Source: a bacterium (GTDB lineage Bacteria > Bacillota_I > Bacilli_A > RF39 > UBA660). From it: a stretch of 64,000 bases of DNA. The stretch's first letter is position 1, and each line of letters begins with the position of its first letter. Positions 37,533-46,593 of this stretch are shown here, one piece after another. Both the position numbers and the translations under genes were made by a program. The stretch covers positions 1 through 64,000 of the forward strand of contig JAHZBE010000003.1 in the NCBI GenBank assembly GCA_019423565.1. Direction: 5' to 3'. Under the pieces are notes generated by a model that ran no database searches, had not been told where the DNA came from, and was given only the letters and a program-made list of their open reading frames with translations.

Positions 37533-38807
37533 TTATTCCTCCATTTTAAATTCATTATAGTATACTACTAAAATTACTGATATAAAGATTGATACTGCTG
37601 GTGTTGCAAGTACATGTCCTGTTAAAAATGCACACAATATTGAAATTATTATTGATATTATCATAGATGATTTTTTAATATTTAAAAAATTAGATTTAAA
37701 TTTTTTAAAATATGATTTAAATATGAAAAATATTGTTTTAAAGTATGTAAATAATATTATTATAAATCCTATTATACCTTGATGTAAAAATATATCTAAA
37801 TAGTCCATCTCAACAAGTTTAATTATTTTACCATTCATAAAGTATCCAATTCCAAATAGTTTTTGTATGATATTTGAATCCAAATAAATATTGAATGTTT
37901 TCTTAAAAAATGATAATCTACTTCCAAAAACAAAATGATCAATATTATGCATAGTAAATAAATCGCTAACATTTTTTATTTTCAAATAATTTAAATGTAT
38001 AACTAAATTATCATAAAATGGTGTCATAGTAATTAGCTTTATACTCGCAAGTACAAATAATACAAATGCTGTACATAAAATTATAAGTTTCTTATATGAC
38101 TTATTTTTTATCAAATTAATGACTGCATATAAAATATAATACATAAGTACTATTAGAGCACATAATATTGGAGCCTTTGTTCCTAGTGTTAAAAGTATAT
38201 AACCATATATAAGTAAAAATAATATTAAATATAATTTTTTTCTTTTAATAACTAATTCACTTATAAGTAAAGGCGTAATTACACTTATTAAACTTCCTAT
38301 TGCATTTGCTGAATAAAAGAATCCTACACTGCCTTCTTTTGAATATGCATAACTATCAAATCCAATATGAAATAAATTAGGTACAAATACAAATAACATA
38401 TATATTAATAAAACAGAATATATTTTTTTTCTATTAAATTCTCTATTATAAAATATTTGAAATGTAAATAGTAAAGATATTGGCAAATATATATTATTTA
38501 ACAAACTTTTTATTTCATATGTAATATTAGTGTTATCCTTAAATAATATATTGCAAAGCATAAATATTATAGAATAAAGCATAATTAATATTAACATCTT
38601 TATATTTATCTTTTTTCTTTCTGCAAATATCAAATAATATAGAGTAAACAGTAAAAATACTACTCTAATTAATGAACTAACTGTAAAATCTACATTAAAT
38701 TTATAAAGTGCTACACTAGTTGCTATATCCAAAATTGGTTGTATAAATAAATATATTGTAAAAATTGTTATTATATTTCTTCTTAAAAAATTATTGATTT
38801 TATTCAT
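37533..38807 (-). CDS. O-antigen ligase/polymerase-like membrane protein
   Basis: 424 residues from the ATG at 38805-38807, with TAAGGAG upstream; a longer frame of eight codons contains the ribosome site. About eleven transmembrane helices and a periplasm-facing loop near residues 270-330 carrying FGSRLSFFKKTFN. This resembles Wzy polymerases and WaaL-type ligases, families defined by layout more than by sequence. It is the first gene of the run 38807-34032 and probably polymerises or ligates the repeat unit. If Wzy-type, a flippase should exist elsewhere, since none is in the window. Confidence 0.7.
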   Translation of the reverse strand: MNKINNFLRRNIITIFTIYLFIQPILDIATSVALYKFNVDFTVSSLIRVVFLLFTLYYLIFAERKKINIKMLILIMLYSIIFMLCNILFKDNTNITYEIKSLLNNIYLPISLLFTFQIFYNREFNRKKIYSVLLIYMLFVFVPNLFHIGFDSYAYSKEGSVGFFYSANAIGSLISVITPLLISELVIKRKKLYLILFLLIYGYILLTLGTKAPILCALIVLMYYILYAVINLIKNKSYKKLIILCTAFVLFVLASIKLITMTPFYDNLVIHLNYLKIKNVSDLFTMHNIDHFVFGSRLSFFKKTFNIYLDSNIIQKLFGIGYFMNGKIIKLVEMDYLDIFLHQGIIGFIIILFTYFKTIFFIFKSYFKKFKSNFLNIKKSSMIISIIISILCAFLTGHVLATPAVSIFISVILVVYYNEFKMEE

Positions 38808-38859
38808 TTTTCGCTCCTTAATTATTACCATATCATAATAATTATATCAAAAATAAGTA

Positions 38860-38898
38860 AACAAAAAAAGACATTTTATTCATCTAAAAATGTCTTTT
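38860..38898 (-). terminator. terminator inside the end of the cohesin-like gene
   Basis: AAAAGACATTTT and AAAATGTCTTTT (38866-38898) with a 9-base loop and T-run on the minus strand. The first RNA arm lies wholly in the coding sequence and the second overlaps the TAA at 38876-38878. Confidence 0.75.
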
Positions 38899-40369
38899 CG
38901 CTTTTTTCTTTTCTTTTTTCCTCTTTTTTTAATTTTTTTAGTTCCTTTTTAGATAATTTTTCTTCTAATTCTTCATTATTTTCTTCAATATCTTCATATC
39001 TAATTTTATTATAATTTGGATCATCTATTTCATTTAATCTATTTTTTAAATATTTCTTTTTAAATTTAACATTTTTTGATAAAAGAACAATTATGATAAT
39101 TGTAAATAATAATACCATTGAACCAAGTATAATGAACGCTAATTTACATTTTTGAATTAAATTAACATAAAGATTGGTTTGTTCATTAAAGAATCTTTGA
39201 AGTGTATTATCTTTAGTATCATATTGATAAAAATCTTCTTCTCCTGTTACTGTATTAATACCATATATAACTCTAAAATCTGATTTACCATATACAAATC
39301 CTTCTATAGTTTCATCATTATATTTGAATGTTGTCTTTTTATAATTATATGGTATATCATCCTTATCTTCTAATTTTAAAACAATAACATTTAAATCAGC
39401 AGATGATATCATATTAAATTTACTATATATATTTTTTCTTTCATTATATATAAAGAAATTTATTTTTCCTTTATCATCTTGAAGTGCAATCAAAGTATAA
39501 TTTATATTATCATTGTAACAAGCATTAATTTTTTCATTGCTTATAGTTATTTCTTTTTCAGTAAAAGTAGTAGGTATTTTTAAACCATCTAGTTTTCTTA
39601 CAATTGTATATTCTTTACCAGCAACTTTTACTTTAATAGGGTCTTTTTCTTTTACAGTTGCATTTATTATATATGTTCTTGTACTACCATTTTCTGCAGT
39701 TACTACAACTTCTATTTTATTTAATCCTTCTTTTACATCTATTTCTCCTGTTCCTTTTATAGATGACTTTGAACTAGTTGTTTCTGCATTTATTTTGATT
39801 TTTTCTACATTGTTTTCAAGTTCTACAGAATATTCTAAAGTATCTTTATTAAATTCTGGATTTAACTTTTGATCATCTATTGATAATGATTTTAAACTAT
39901 TATCTGAATCCTTATTTACATTATTATTTTTATTAGAATTATTGTTTGAACTTGCACTTGTACTTGTTGATTGTTTTACAACATTTATTGAACATGGTGA
40001 ACTACTTGTTGTTGTTTCACTATCACCTGTACTATTAGCAACTTTCATATAATCCATTTTTACATAAGCACTACCAGTTGCAATAGTCTTAAATGTATAT
40101 GAATATGATTTTGAAGCACCTGCTGATTCATCAAATATTCTTGCACTACCACTTATTAATTGTAATTTAGATGAATCATAAGACATCATTCCTTCCCAAT
40201 ATCCTGCTTCAGAAGCATTACCTCTTATTGTAACAGATATTGTATTTCCAAGTGTTACACTACTTTGTGATGAACAACTCATTGAAGCAGTTATTGCTCT
40301 TGCATTAGTAGTAGGTATTGCACCTATAAACAGAATTAATAAGAATACTAATATTTTATTTTTTTTCAT
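38876..40369 (-). CDS. membrane-anchored cohesin-like surface protein
   Basis: 497 residues. A signal peptide (about 1-25, ending NARA) is followed by a cohesin-like domain at 27-132 (SVTLGNTISVTI, YDSSKLQLISG). A low-complexity Ser/Asn linker comes next, then a cadherin-like beta-sandwich at 158-240 (LKSLSIDDQKLNPEF, ENGSTRTYIINATV). After a further extracellular region there is one transmembrane helix near 412-435 and a Lys/Glu-rich cytoplasmic tail. Cohesins bind dockerins; the next gene upstream, 11 bases away, ends in a dockerin. The protein could thus hold that enzyme at the membrane. The cohesin call rests on fold pattern and is less certain than the dockerin. Confidence 0.78.
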   Translation of the reverse strand: MKKNKILVFLLILFIGAIPTTNARAITASMSCSSQSSVTLGNTISVTIRGNASEAGYWEGMMSYDSSKLQLISGSARIFDESAGASKSYSYTFKTIATGSAYVKMDYMKVANSTGDSETTTSSSPCSINVVKQSTSTSASSNNNSNKNNNVNKDSDNSLKSLSIDDQKLNPEFNKDTLEYSVELENNVEKIKINAETTSSKSSIKGTGEIDVKEGLNKIEVVVTAENGSTRTYIINATVKEKDPIKVKVAGKEYTIVRKLDGLKIPTTFTEKEITISNEKINACYNDNINYTLIALQDDKGKINFFIYNERKNIYSKFNMISSADLNVIVLKLEDKDDIPYNYKKTTFKYNDETIEGFVYGKSDFRVIYGINTVTGEEDFYQYDTKDNTLQRFFNEQTNLYVNLIQKCKLAFIILGSMVLLFTIIIIVLLSKNVKFKKKYLKNRLNEIDDPNYNKIRYEDIEENNEELEEKLSKKELKKLKKEEKRKEKSEKTFLDE

Positions 40370-40380
40370 TTATTTCACCT

Positions 40381-42357
40381 CTATTTAGTAATTTTTGATG
40401 TTCCTAGGATATGACTTTTTATTTTTGCATAATCTGCTATACTTATATTTCCGTCACCATTTACATCAGCAGCCTTTTTATATTCATTATCAACAAGAGC
40501 AACACCAAGAATATGACTTTTAACTTTTGCGTAATCTGAAATACTAATTTTTCCATCTCCATTAACATCACCTTTTAAAGCAACCTTATATGTAATAGTA
40601 CTTGAATTATTTGTAATTGTTATTTTGTCTCCTGTTGATATTTTGCCATTTTCTTTTACAGAACCATTTTTATCTTTTATATTTATATTAGATGATACAA
40701 ACTTATTTCTTACATTTGATATTATATTTGTTACATCTGTATCTAACGCAATTCCACTTAATATACCATTTGAATTATTGTATCCTAGGTAACTAATTAT
40801 ATCTGCTGGACTTTCTTTACCAGATTCAACTTTTTGTATTGTAATCTTATAAATTCTAACATTTCCATTTGCAGCAGTTACTTCTACATTAGCGACAGTT
40901 GTTTTATCATTTAATATTACTACTCCATCACCTTTCATAACTGAATATGCACTTGTTTTGTTAGCACTTATTGTAACTTGTTTTAAAGTACTTGATACAT
41001 TACAAGTATAATCAGTTGCGGCTGAATTAAATGACGGATTTAAATTACATCCCGAAACAGATAGTGATTTTAATGTATTATCATCATTTCCTGTTATTGA
41101 TAAGGTTGTTTTATCAGGCATATTGTTATAAACAGGTATCTTAAATGTAAAACTGCTATTTACTAACCCTGATTTAACATATGATGAATATGATGAATTT
41201 GCTTCTGTTGGTAATACTCTTACATTTGCCATATATTGATTCCAATATAAATTTTTACTATTAATAGTATTAAACTTTTGATAATATATTGTATCTTGTC
41301 CAACATTGTTATAACCATTGGATATTGTACTACTTCCTCCAATTATTGAAGAGTATGGATTATCCCATCCATTTTCTTTAGCAGTATTTAATGCATTTGA
41401 TACAATTGCTTCATTTGATGAACCATATGCATTAATATTAAAGAAGTTATAATATGTTTTACCATCACTTTTCATATTTATTGTAAGACTATTACCATTG
41501 ACACCTTGTTCTTGAACTACTCTACTAGCAAGTTGAACAGGACTTACATTTCTTAATTTACCTGCTTCAACAAAAGTTTTTGCATATGATATTCTTGTTC
41601 CATTATAATCATATGAACCTTGCATAAATGTTCCATCTAATACTTTTTGTACTGCTGCTTCAGTATGTAAAGAGGAATTATATGAAAGTTGTTCAAACAT
41701 AAAAATTGTATTATCCATAAGCCAATTTCTTGGATCCATATAAAATGCTATTGTTTGTTTACTTGGTGCATACCAACCTGGTTCAAATTCTGTAAATTTT
41801 CCACTATTATATGCTGCTCCATCTGTAGAATATAACGATTGATCTTTACTATTAATTAAATTTTTATATACTGGACTATATTCTTGCGCTATTACAGTAT
41901 TAAAATCAAGACCACCACCTAATTTTGATGGAATAAAATTCCAATTTGAATACATTGCATGTAATTTTTGAAGAGGTAATATATAACTTTCAGGGAATCC
42001 TGCACTTCTAAGTGAATTACCATAATTATCATCTATTGTATATGTTTTAAAATCTTTTAAATATCCAGAATATATCCATCCTTCATAGTTGTTACTATAA
42101 TAATTTGTTCTTATTTTCTTATATTCTCTCCCACTTACATATTTTGAATCAATTACTTCAAGCCTTTTTGGTGAGTAAATTAAAAAATTATTGCCATCAA
42201 CATCTTTTAAAGGTGTACCACCTGGCTCATTTCTTATGTATGATCCTTCTGAAAGAGTACATATTGTAAATTTTGTTGATGCCGAAACATTTTCTAGTTT
42301 AAAGAAAGATAATAATAAAATGACTAATAACATCATAAAATACTTCTTATATTTCAC
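40381..42357 (-). CDS. secreted glucosaminidase with dockerin
   Basis: 658 residues. After a signal peptide (1-26) comes an SH3-like domain at about 30-105 (EGSYIRNEPGGTPL, YEGWIYSGYLKDF). A glucosaminidase domain (GH73 type) lies at roughly 230-385, with Glu in SRVVQEQGVNG as the likely acid. A cadherin-like beta-sandwich follows at 425-510 (LKSLSVSGCNLNPSF). Residues 595-658 are a type I dockerin with two calcium loops, DVNGDGKISISDYAKVKSHI and DVNGDGNISIADYAKIKSHI. It should cut GlcNAc bonds in peptidoglycan for growth or separation. Its dockerin probably docks on the cohesin-like protein encoded next. Both proteins also share the cadherin-like domain. Confidence 0.9.
   Translation of the reverse strand: MKYKKYFMMLLVILLLSFFKLENVSASTKFTICTLSEGSYIRNEPGGTPLKDVDGNNFLIYSPKRLEVIDSKYVSGREYKKIRTNYYSNNYEGWIYSGYLKDFKTYTIDDNYGNSLRSAGFPESYILPLQKLHAMYSNWNFIPSKLGGGLDFNTVIAQEYSPVYKNLINSKDQSLYSTDGAAYNSGKFTEFEPGWYAPSKQTIAFYMDPRNWLMDNTIFMFEQLSYNSSLHTEAAVQKVLDGTFMQGSYDYNGTRISYAKTFVEAGKLRNVSPVQLASRVVQEQGVNGNSLTINMKSDGKTYYNFFNINAYGSSNEAIVSNALNTAKENGWDNPYSSIIGGSSTISNGYNNVGQDTIYYQKFNTINSKNLYWNQYMANVRVLPTEANSSYSSYVKSGLVNSSFTFKIPVYNNMPDKTTLSITGNDDNTLKSLSVSGCNLNPSFNSAATDYTCNVSSTLKQVTISANKTSAYSVMKGDGVVILNDKTTVANVEVTAANGNVRIYKITIQKVESGKESPADIISYLGYNNSNGILSGIALDTDVTNIISNVRNKFVSSNINIKDKNGSVKENGKISTGDKITITNNSSTITYKVALKGDVNGDGKISISDYAKVKSHILGVALVDNEYKKAADVNGDGNISIADYAKIKSHILGTSKITK
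40384..40575 (-). other. dockerin domain coding segment
   Basis: Codes for two near-identical calcium-binding F-hand repeats (DVNGDG and a YAKxKSHILG helix) at the C-terminus of the glucosaminidase. The duplication is visible in the DNA too. In the second repeat the recognition positions after the loop (Ile-Ala) differ by one residue from the first (Ile-Ser), so the symmetric dual-binding mode of dockerins is possible. Confidence 0.85.
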
Positions 42358-42450
42358 TTTATCCCTCCTTATTATTCATAATACATTATAGCAAATTTTT
42401 TAATAATTTTAAAGAGATATAATAGATATTTGTAGTTTTTTGTAAATTTA

Positions 42451-42484
42451 TAGTAAAAAAAGAATGACTTTTTTTGCCATTCTT
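42451..42484 (-). terminator. terminator of the LCP gene
   Basis: AAGAATGAC and GCCATTCTT (42460-42484) with a 7-base loop and a T-run on the minus strand; the stem reaches the stop codon at 42483-42485. Confidence 0.7.
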
Positions 42485-44654
42485 ATTCATTTACATTATC
42501 TTCTTCTGGAGTTGGTGGTGTTGTTGTTTCTTCTTTTACACATGAACCAGAAGAATCCTTTTTATAACCAGAATCACAAACACATGTTACTCCATCAGCA
42601 CCAAGTGTTGAGTTTGCTCCACAAGATACTGTAGGTTTCTTTTCACAAACTCCTGATGAATTTTTTGTATATCCGTTCTTACATACACATGTTTTACCAT
42701 CTGCTCCTAATTCTTCATTTTCTTCTGTACATGTTTTTTCTGTACTTTTTTCGCATATAGCAGTTGTTTTATTTCTTGTATAACCATTTTTACATACACA
42801 AGATGTTCCATCAGCACCTAGTTCTTCATTTGTTCCACACTTTGAATCTTTCTTTTCACAAACTCCTGATGAATTTTTTGTATATCCATTCTTACATACG
42901 CATGTTTTACCATCTGCACCTAATTCTTCATTTGTTCCACATTTTGAGTCTGAACTTGTTGTATCTGATTTACTAGGATATGATGCTACTCCACCATATA
43001 AATCTGCTCCTATTACTTTTTGTTCATATTTATTATCAATACTAAAACTAAATGATGTATCATATTCTTCTTTTATAAGTTCAAGATTTACCTTCATTGC
43101 TTTTACTATTGCATTTAATGATTGAGTTGATGGTACAAATTCGTATAAATTCATTCCAGCAACACCATCAAGCATTAATCCACCTGAACCATTTAAATAT
43201 GTTTTTTGTATTTTAATAATATCATTTGAATCTGATAATGAATCTGAATTTAATAAAACTTTTTTAAATACATTATAGAATCCTAATATTTGTTCTCTTG
43301 TTAAATTTGTATCTAGACTTACACTAATAGCATCAAGCACTTCATAAAGTTGATTAATGCTCTTTATATTTTTCATTTTATTTATTATGCCTTTTATAAC
43401 AAGTTGTTGATTTTGTCCTCTTACAAAATCATTTCTTGTTCCTTTATTCCATTGTTTTCCACATTCTGGAACTTCTTTTCTATTTCTAGATAATGCGAGT
43501 GCTTGTTCACCATTTAAATGTTGCATTCCTTTTTCAACAAATATTAAATCTGCACTTTCTAACGATCTTACACTATTACTTTCACAGAAACTATATGGTA
43601 CTTCAACATCAATACCACCTAGTGCGTTAACTAATTTTATAAGACCTTGGAAATTAACTTTTGCATAATAATCAATGTCTATTCCTGTAAAGTTCTCAAC
43701 TGTACTTATCATACAAGAATCTCCACCTGCCGCAGCATGTGTAATCTTACTTCTTGCATTTCTATAACATGTAATAGGTACAAATGTATCTCTTGGAATA
43801 CTAAACATTGTTGCAGTTAAAGTTTTTGGATTAAATGTAACAAGCATTATTGAATCACCTAGTCCACTTGCTTTTGATATATCTTCTGTTGGTGAATCAA
43901 CACCAAGTAAAAGCATTGTAAATGGTTCAGTAACCTTTTTTGTACTTACTTCTGTTGTTTTATCTACTTGTTTTTTCATTCTTTTTGAATATGAATCAAG
44001 TTCTTTTACTTCTTCATCAATTTTTGCATATTTATCAATTGAAGAATATTTATCTACATAACTACCAGATACAAATATTGAACCTACTTCACCATCATAT
44101 AAGTCATTTAACATACTCATATAATCATCATATTTAACTAAATTTGATTCCTTAATTTTATCTTTTTTAATTATTTTTTGGGCAAGTACATACCCTTCAG
44201 TATCATTTTCATCACTTATAATACCAATTTTACCTTCTTTTGCTTTATTTAAAGTATTATAATCTCCTGCCTTAAGTGCGATTAAAGAACTTTTATAAGT
44301 TACTTCATCTTTATTTAATTTATCAATAAAACTAACACTTTTGCTTATTGTAGAACTTACAAAGAACTCACCAGTTCCAATTATAGCAAGTACTAAAATA
44401 AACATTATATATTTACCTATTTTTGCATTTTTCTTAAATCTAAAATATCTAAATACTACAAAAATACTAACTAATCCTAAAGCAATCATTACAATATATC
44501 TAATTAAATCTTCTATACCACTTAATTTAGATAAATTGTATATTAAGTATACAGTTATACATACAAACATTCCAACAATAACCCCTGCAAATAAATTTAA
44601 GCCCTTATAAACTTTTTTATTTTTGACTTGTTCTTCTTCTTTTTTCTTCTTCAT
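42483..44654 (-). CDS. LytR-CpsA-Psr (LCP) ligase with C-terminal Cys-rich repeats
   Basis: 723 residues, longer than usual. Three N-terminal helices (about 18-100) are followed by an extracellular linker domain (110-240) and the LCP domain at about 243-450: LLLGVDSP, GDSIMLVTFNPKTLTATMFSIPRDT without a break, GGIDVEVPYSF and LNGEQALALSRNR. LCP enzymes join glycopolymers from lipid carriers to peptidoglycan. Residues 570-710 are four EGF-like repeats (NEELGADGKTCVCKNGY, then C), each with four Cys, an unusual addition. The protein ends in a Thr/Pro/Glu tail. It is the likely wall ligase for glycans of the clusters to the left. Confidence 0.9.
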   Translation of the reverse strand: MKKKKEEEQVKNKKVYKGLNLFAGVIVGMFVCITVYLIYNLSKLSGIEDLIRYIVMIALGLVSIFVVFRYFRFKKNAKIGKYIMFILVLAIIGTGEFFVSSTISKSVSFIDKLNKDEVTYKSSLIALKAGDYNTLNKAKEGKIGIISDENDTEGYVLAQKIIKKDKIKESNLVKYDDYMSMLNDLYDGEVGSIFVSGSYVDKYSSIDKYAKIDEEVKELDSYSKRMKKQVDKTTEVSTKKVTEPFTMLLLGVDSPTEDISKASGLGDSIMLVTFNPKTLTATMFSIPRDTFVPITCYRNARSKITHAAAGGDSCMISTVENFTGIDIDYYAKVNFQGLIKLVNALGGIDVEVPYSFCESNSVRSLESADLIFVEKGMQHLNGEQALALSRNRKEVPECGKQWNKGTRNDFVRGQNQQLVIKGIINKMKNIKSINQLYEVLDAISVSLDTNLTREQILGFYNVFKKVLLNSDSLSDSNDIIKIQKTYLNGSGGLMLDGVAGMNLYEFVPSTQSLNAIVKAMKVNLELIKEEYDTSFSFSIDNKYEQKVIGADLYGGVASYPSKSDTTSSDSKCGTNEELGADGKTCVCKNGYTKNSSGVCEKKDSKCGTNEELGADGTSCVCKNGYTRNKTTAICEKSTEKTCTEENEELGADGKTCVCKNGYTKNSSGVCEKKPTVSCGANSTLGADGVTCVCDSGYKKDSSGSCVKEETTTPPTPEEDNVNE
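42525..42946 (-). repeat. four tandem repeats coding for Cys-rich EGF-like units
   Basis: Four units of about 100-110 bases encode C-x5-7-ELGADGxxCVCxxGYxxxxxxxC. Units 1 and 3 are nearly identical in protein and DNA (CVCKNGYTKNSSGVCEKK in both), indicating recent duplication or gene conversion. Copy number may vary between strains. Confidence 0.85.
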
Positions 44655-44750
44655 TTATTTATCCTCCAACTTATTCTCTTAAAATTATAACACTATATAA
44701 ATTCAAATACAATTTACATACATATTATTAATTTACAAAATCTTGACAGT

Positions 44751-44777
44751 CAAAAAAAATCAAAAATATGATTTTTT
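44751..44777 (-). terminator. terminator after the YlbF/YmcA-family gene
   Basis: AAAAAATCA and TGATTTTTT (44754-44777) with a 6-base loop, followed by a T-rich tail on the minus strand. It lies about 20 bases after the stop codon. Confidence 0.6.
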
Positions 44778-44795
44778 CTTTTTTTTACTAATAAT

Positions 44796-45131
44796 TTATA
44801 TCAAGAAGCTATTAAAATATTCTTCAAAATTTTTTTGAATATTTGTAATTAAATCATTAAATATTCTAGCATTTTTTTTATATTCTATGTAATCATTATA
44901 TGTTTCTAATTCTTTATATAAGCTTTCAAGTTCTATCTTTTCTATTTCAGCATCTAAATTTTTATCTTCTTTTTTTATTATTTTTTGTTGTAGTTTTTTT
45001 ATATCAGTTATTATTTTATTTACTTCTTTATTATTATCAAGATTCTTTTCACTTTTCTTAAAGTTTAAATATTCACTACTTTTTAATATATTTTCTTTTA
45101 AATCATTAACATCATTTATTATGTCATTCAT
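44796..45131 (-). CDS. ymcA: YlbF/YmcA-family regulatory protein
   Basis: 111 residues from the ATG at 45129-45131, which overlaps the miaB TAA by one base (TAATG) and has GGAGAA upstream; a longer nine-codon frame is not preferred. All-helical and charged, with LKSSEYLNFKKSEKNL and ITDIKKLQQKI typical of the YlbF/YmcA domain. In Bacillus subtilis YmcA, YlbF and YaaT form the Ric complex that aids mRNA maturation with RNase Y, and ymcA follows miaB there as well. The conserved order supports the name. The protein is shorter than the Bacillus one (143). Confidence 0.75.
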   Translation of the reverse strand: MNDIINDVNDLKENILKSSEYLNFKKSEKNLDNNKEVNKIITDIKKLQQKIIKKEDKNLDAEIEKIELESLYKELETYNDYIEYKKNARIFNDLITNIQKNFEEYFNSFLI

Positions 45132-46564
45132 TATTCTTTTTCTCCATTTAAACTCCAAGTTTTTGCTTCTGTTATTTTTACATTTATTATTTTACCAATA
45201 TCTTCTTTATCACATTTTACATTAGTTAATTTCATTGTATCTGTGTAACCAGCATATAATCCGTTTCCTTTTTGTGATTCACCCTCTATTAATACAGGTA
45301 CTACTTGTCCCACTAATTTTTCATTATTAATAAGTGCATATTTATTAACTATTTCATTTAGTCTTTGAAGTCTTTCTTGTTTTACACTTAAAGGAATTGG
45401 GTCATTCATTTTAGCAGCAGGTGTATTTTCTCTTGGTGAATATATAAATGTAAATGCGCTATCATATTTACATTTTTCTACTACATCTAATGTTTCATTA
45501 AAATCTTCTTCTGTTTCACCTGGGAAACCTACAATTATATCAGTTGTAAGACTTACATTTGGAATCATTTCTCTTATTTTAAGTGCAAGATCTAAATAAC
45601 TTTCCTTAGTATAACGTCTACCCATTAATTTTAGTATTTTATCACTACCTGATTGAACTGGTAAATGAACATAAGGCATTACATTTTTATAATCTCTTAT
45701 TATTCTTATCATTTCATCTGTAAAATCCCATGGATGTGATGTTACAAATCTAACTCTTTCAATATTTGTTTTAGCAACTTCTTCAAGTAATTTATCAAAA
45801 GTTACTCCATCTTTTAAATCTTTTCCATATGCATTAACATTTTGTCCTAAAAGTGTTACCTCTTTATAACCATCTTTTACAAGTTTATTAACTTCACATA
45901 ATATATCTTCTACTTTTCTACTTCTTTGTTTTCCTCTTGTATATGGAACTATACAATATGTACAGAACTTGTCACAGCCATACATTATATTTACATATGC
46001 TTTGTATTTATTATCTCTTCTAACAGGTAAGTTTTCAACAACATCACCCTCTTTAGAAAATACTTCAATTACAAGTTCATTACCGTCAATCGCTTCACTT
46101 ATAAGTTTTGGTAAATTATGAATATTATGTGTACCAAATACTACATCCATCCATTTGTATTTTTCTTCTATCTCATTTACTACTGCTTCTTCTTGAGCCA
46201 TACATCCGCATAAACAAGTAATTATATTTGGTTTACTTTCTTTTAAATGCTTAATTCTACCTAGCATACCAAATACTTTATTATGAGCATTTTCTCTAAT
46301 TGCGCATGTATTTAATAAGATAAGATCAGCGTTTTCCATATTATCAGTTTTTGTAAATGACATATCTTCAAGTATTGCACTTATTGTTTCTGAATCCCTT
46401 TCATTTGCTTGACAACCATATGTAATAATATGATATTTTTTATTTATCCCAATTTTACTTAATTCATTATTCATTATATATGCATCTGTTAAAACTTTTA
46501 CTTCTTCCTTACTTCTTTTTTTAGCATTTGCATATGATGGTTTTATATGTGCTTGTTTAATCAT
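45131..46564 (-). CDS. miaB: tRNA-2-methylthio-N6-dimethylallyladenosine synthase
   Basis: 477 residues from the ATG at 46562-46564, eight bases after GGAGG; a TTG seven codons earlier overlaps that site. The N-terminal UPF0004 domain has its three cluster Cys (YGCQANERD, LLNTCAIREN, LCGCMAQ). The radical SAM domain has CDKFCTYCIVPYTRGKQRSR, and a C-terminal TRAM domain follows. It adds the methylthio group to i6A37 of tRNAs reading U-starting codons, using two 4Fe-4S clusters. Translationally coupled to the YlbF/YmcA-family gene. Confidence 0.97.
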   Translation of the reverse strand: MIKQAHIKPSYANAKKRSKEEVKVLTDAYIMNNELSKIGINKKYHIITYGCQANERDSETISAILEDMSFTKTDNMENADLILLNTCAIRENAHNKVFGMLGRIKHLKESKPNIITCLCGCMAQEEAVVNEIEEKYKWMDVVFGTHNIHNLPKLISEAIDGNELVIEVFSKEGDVVENLPVRRDNKYKAYVNIMYGCDKFCTYCIVPYTRGKQRSRKVEDILCEVNKLVKDGYKEVTLLGQNVNAYGKDLKDGVTFDKLLEEVAKTNIERVRFVTSHPWDFTDEMIRIIRDYKNVMPYVHLPVQSGSDKILKLMGRRYTKESYLDLALKIREMIPNVSLTTDIIVGFPGETEEDFNETLDVVEKCKYDSAFTFIYSPRENTPAAKMNDPIPLSVKQERLQRLNEIVNKYALINNEKLVGQVVPVLIEGESQKGNGLYAGYTDTMKLTNVKCDKEDIGKIINVKITEAKTWSLNGEKE

Positions 46565-46593
46565 TATAACGCCTCCAAACTTCAAATATTATA

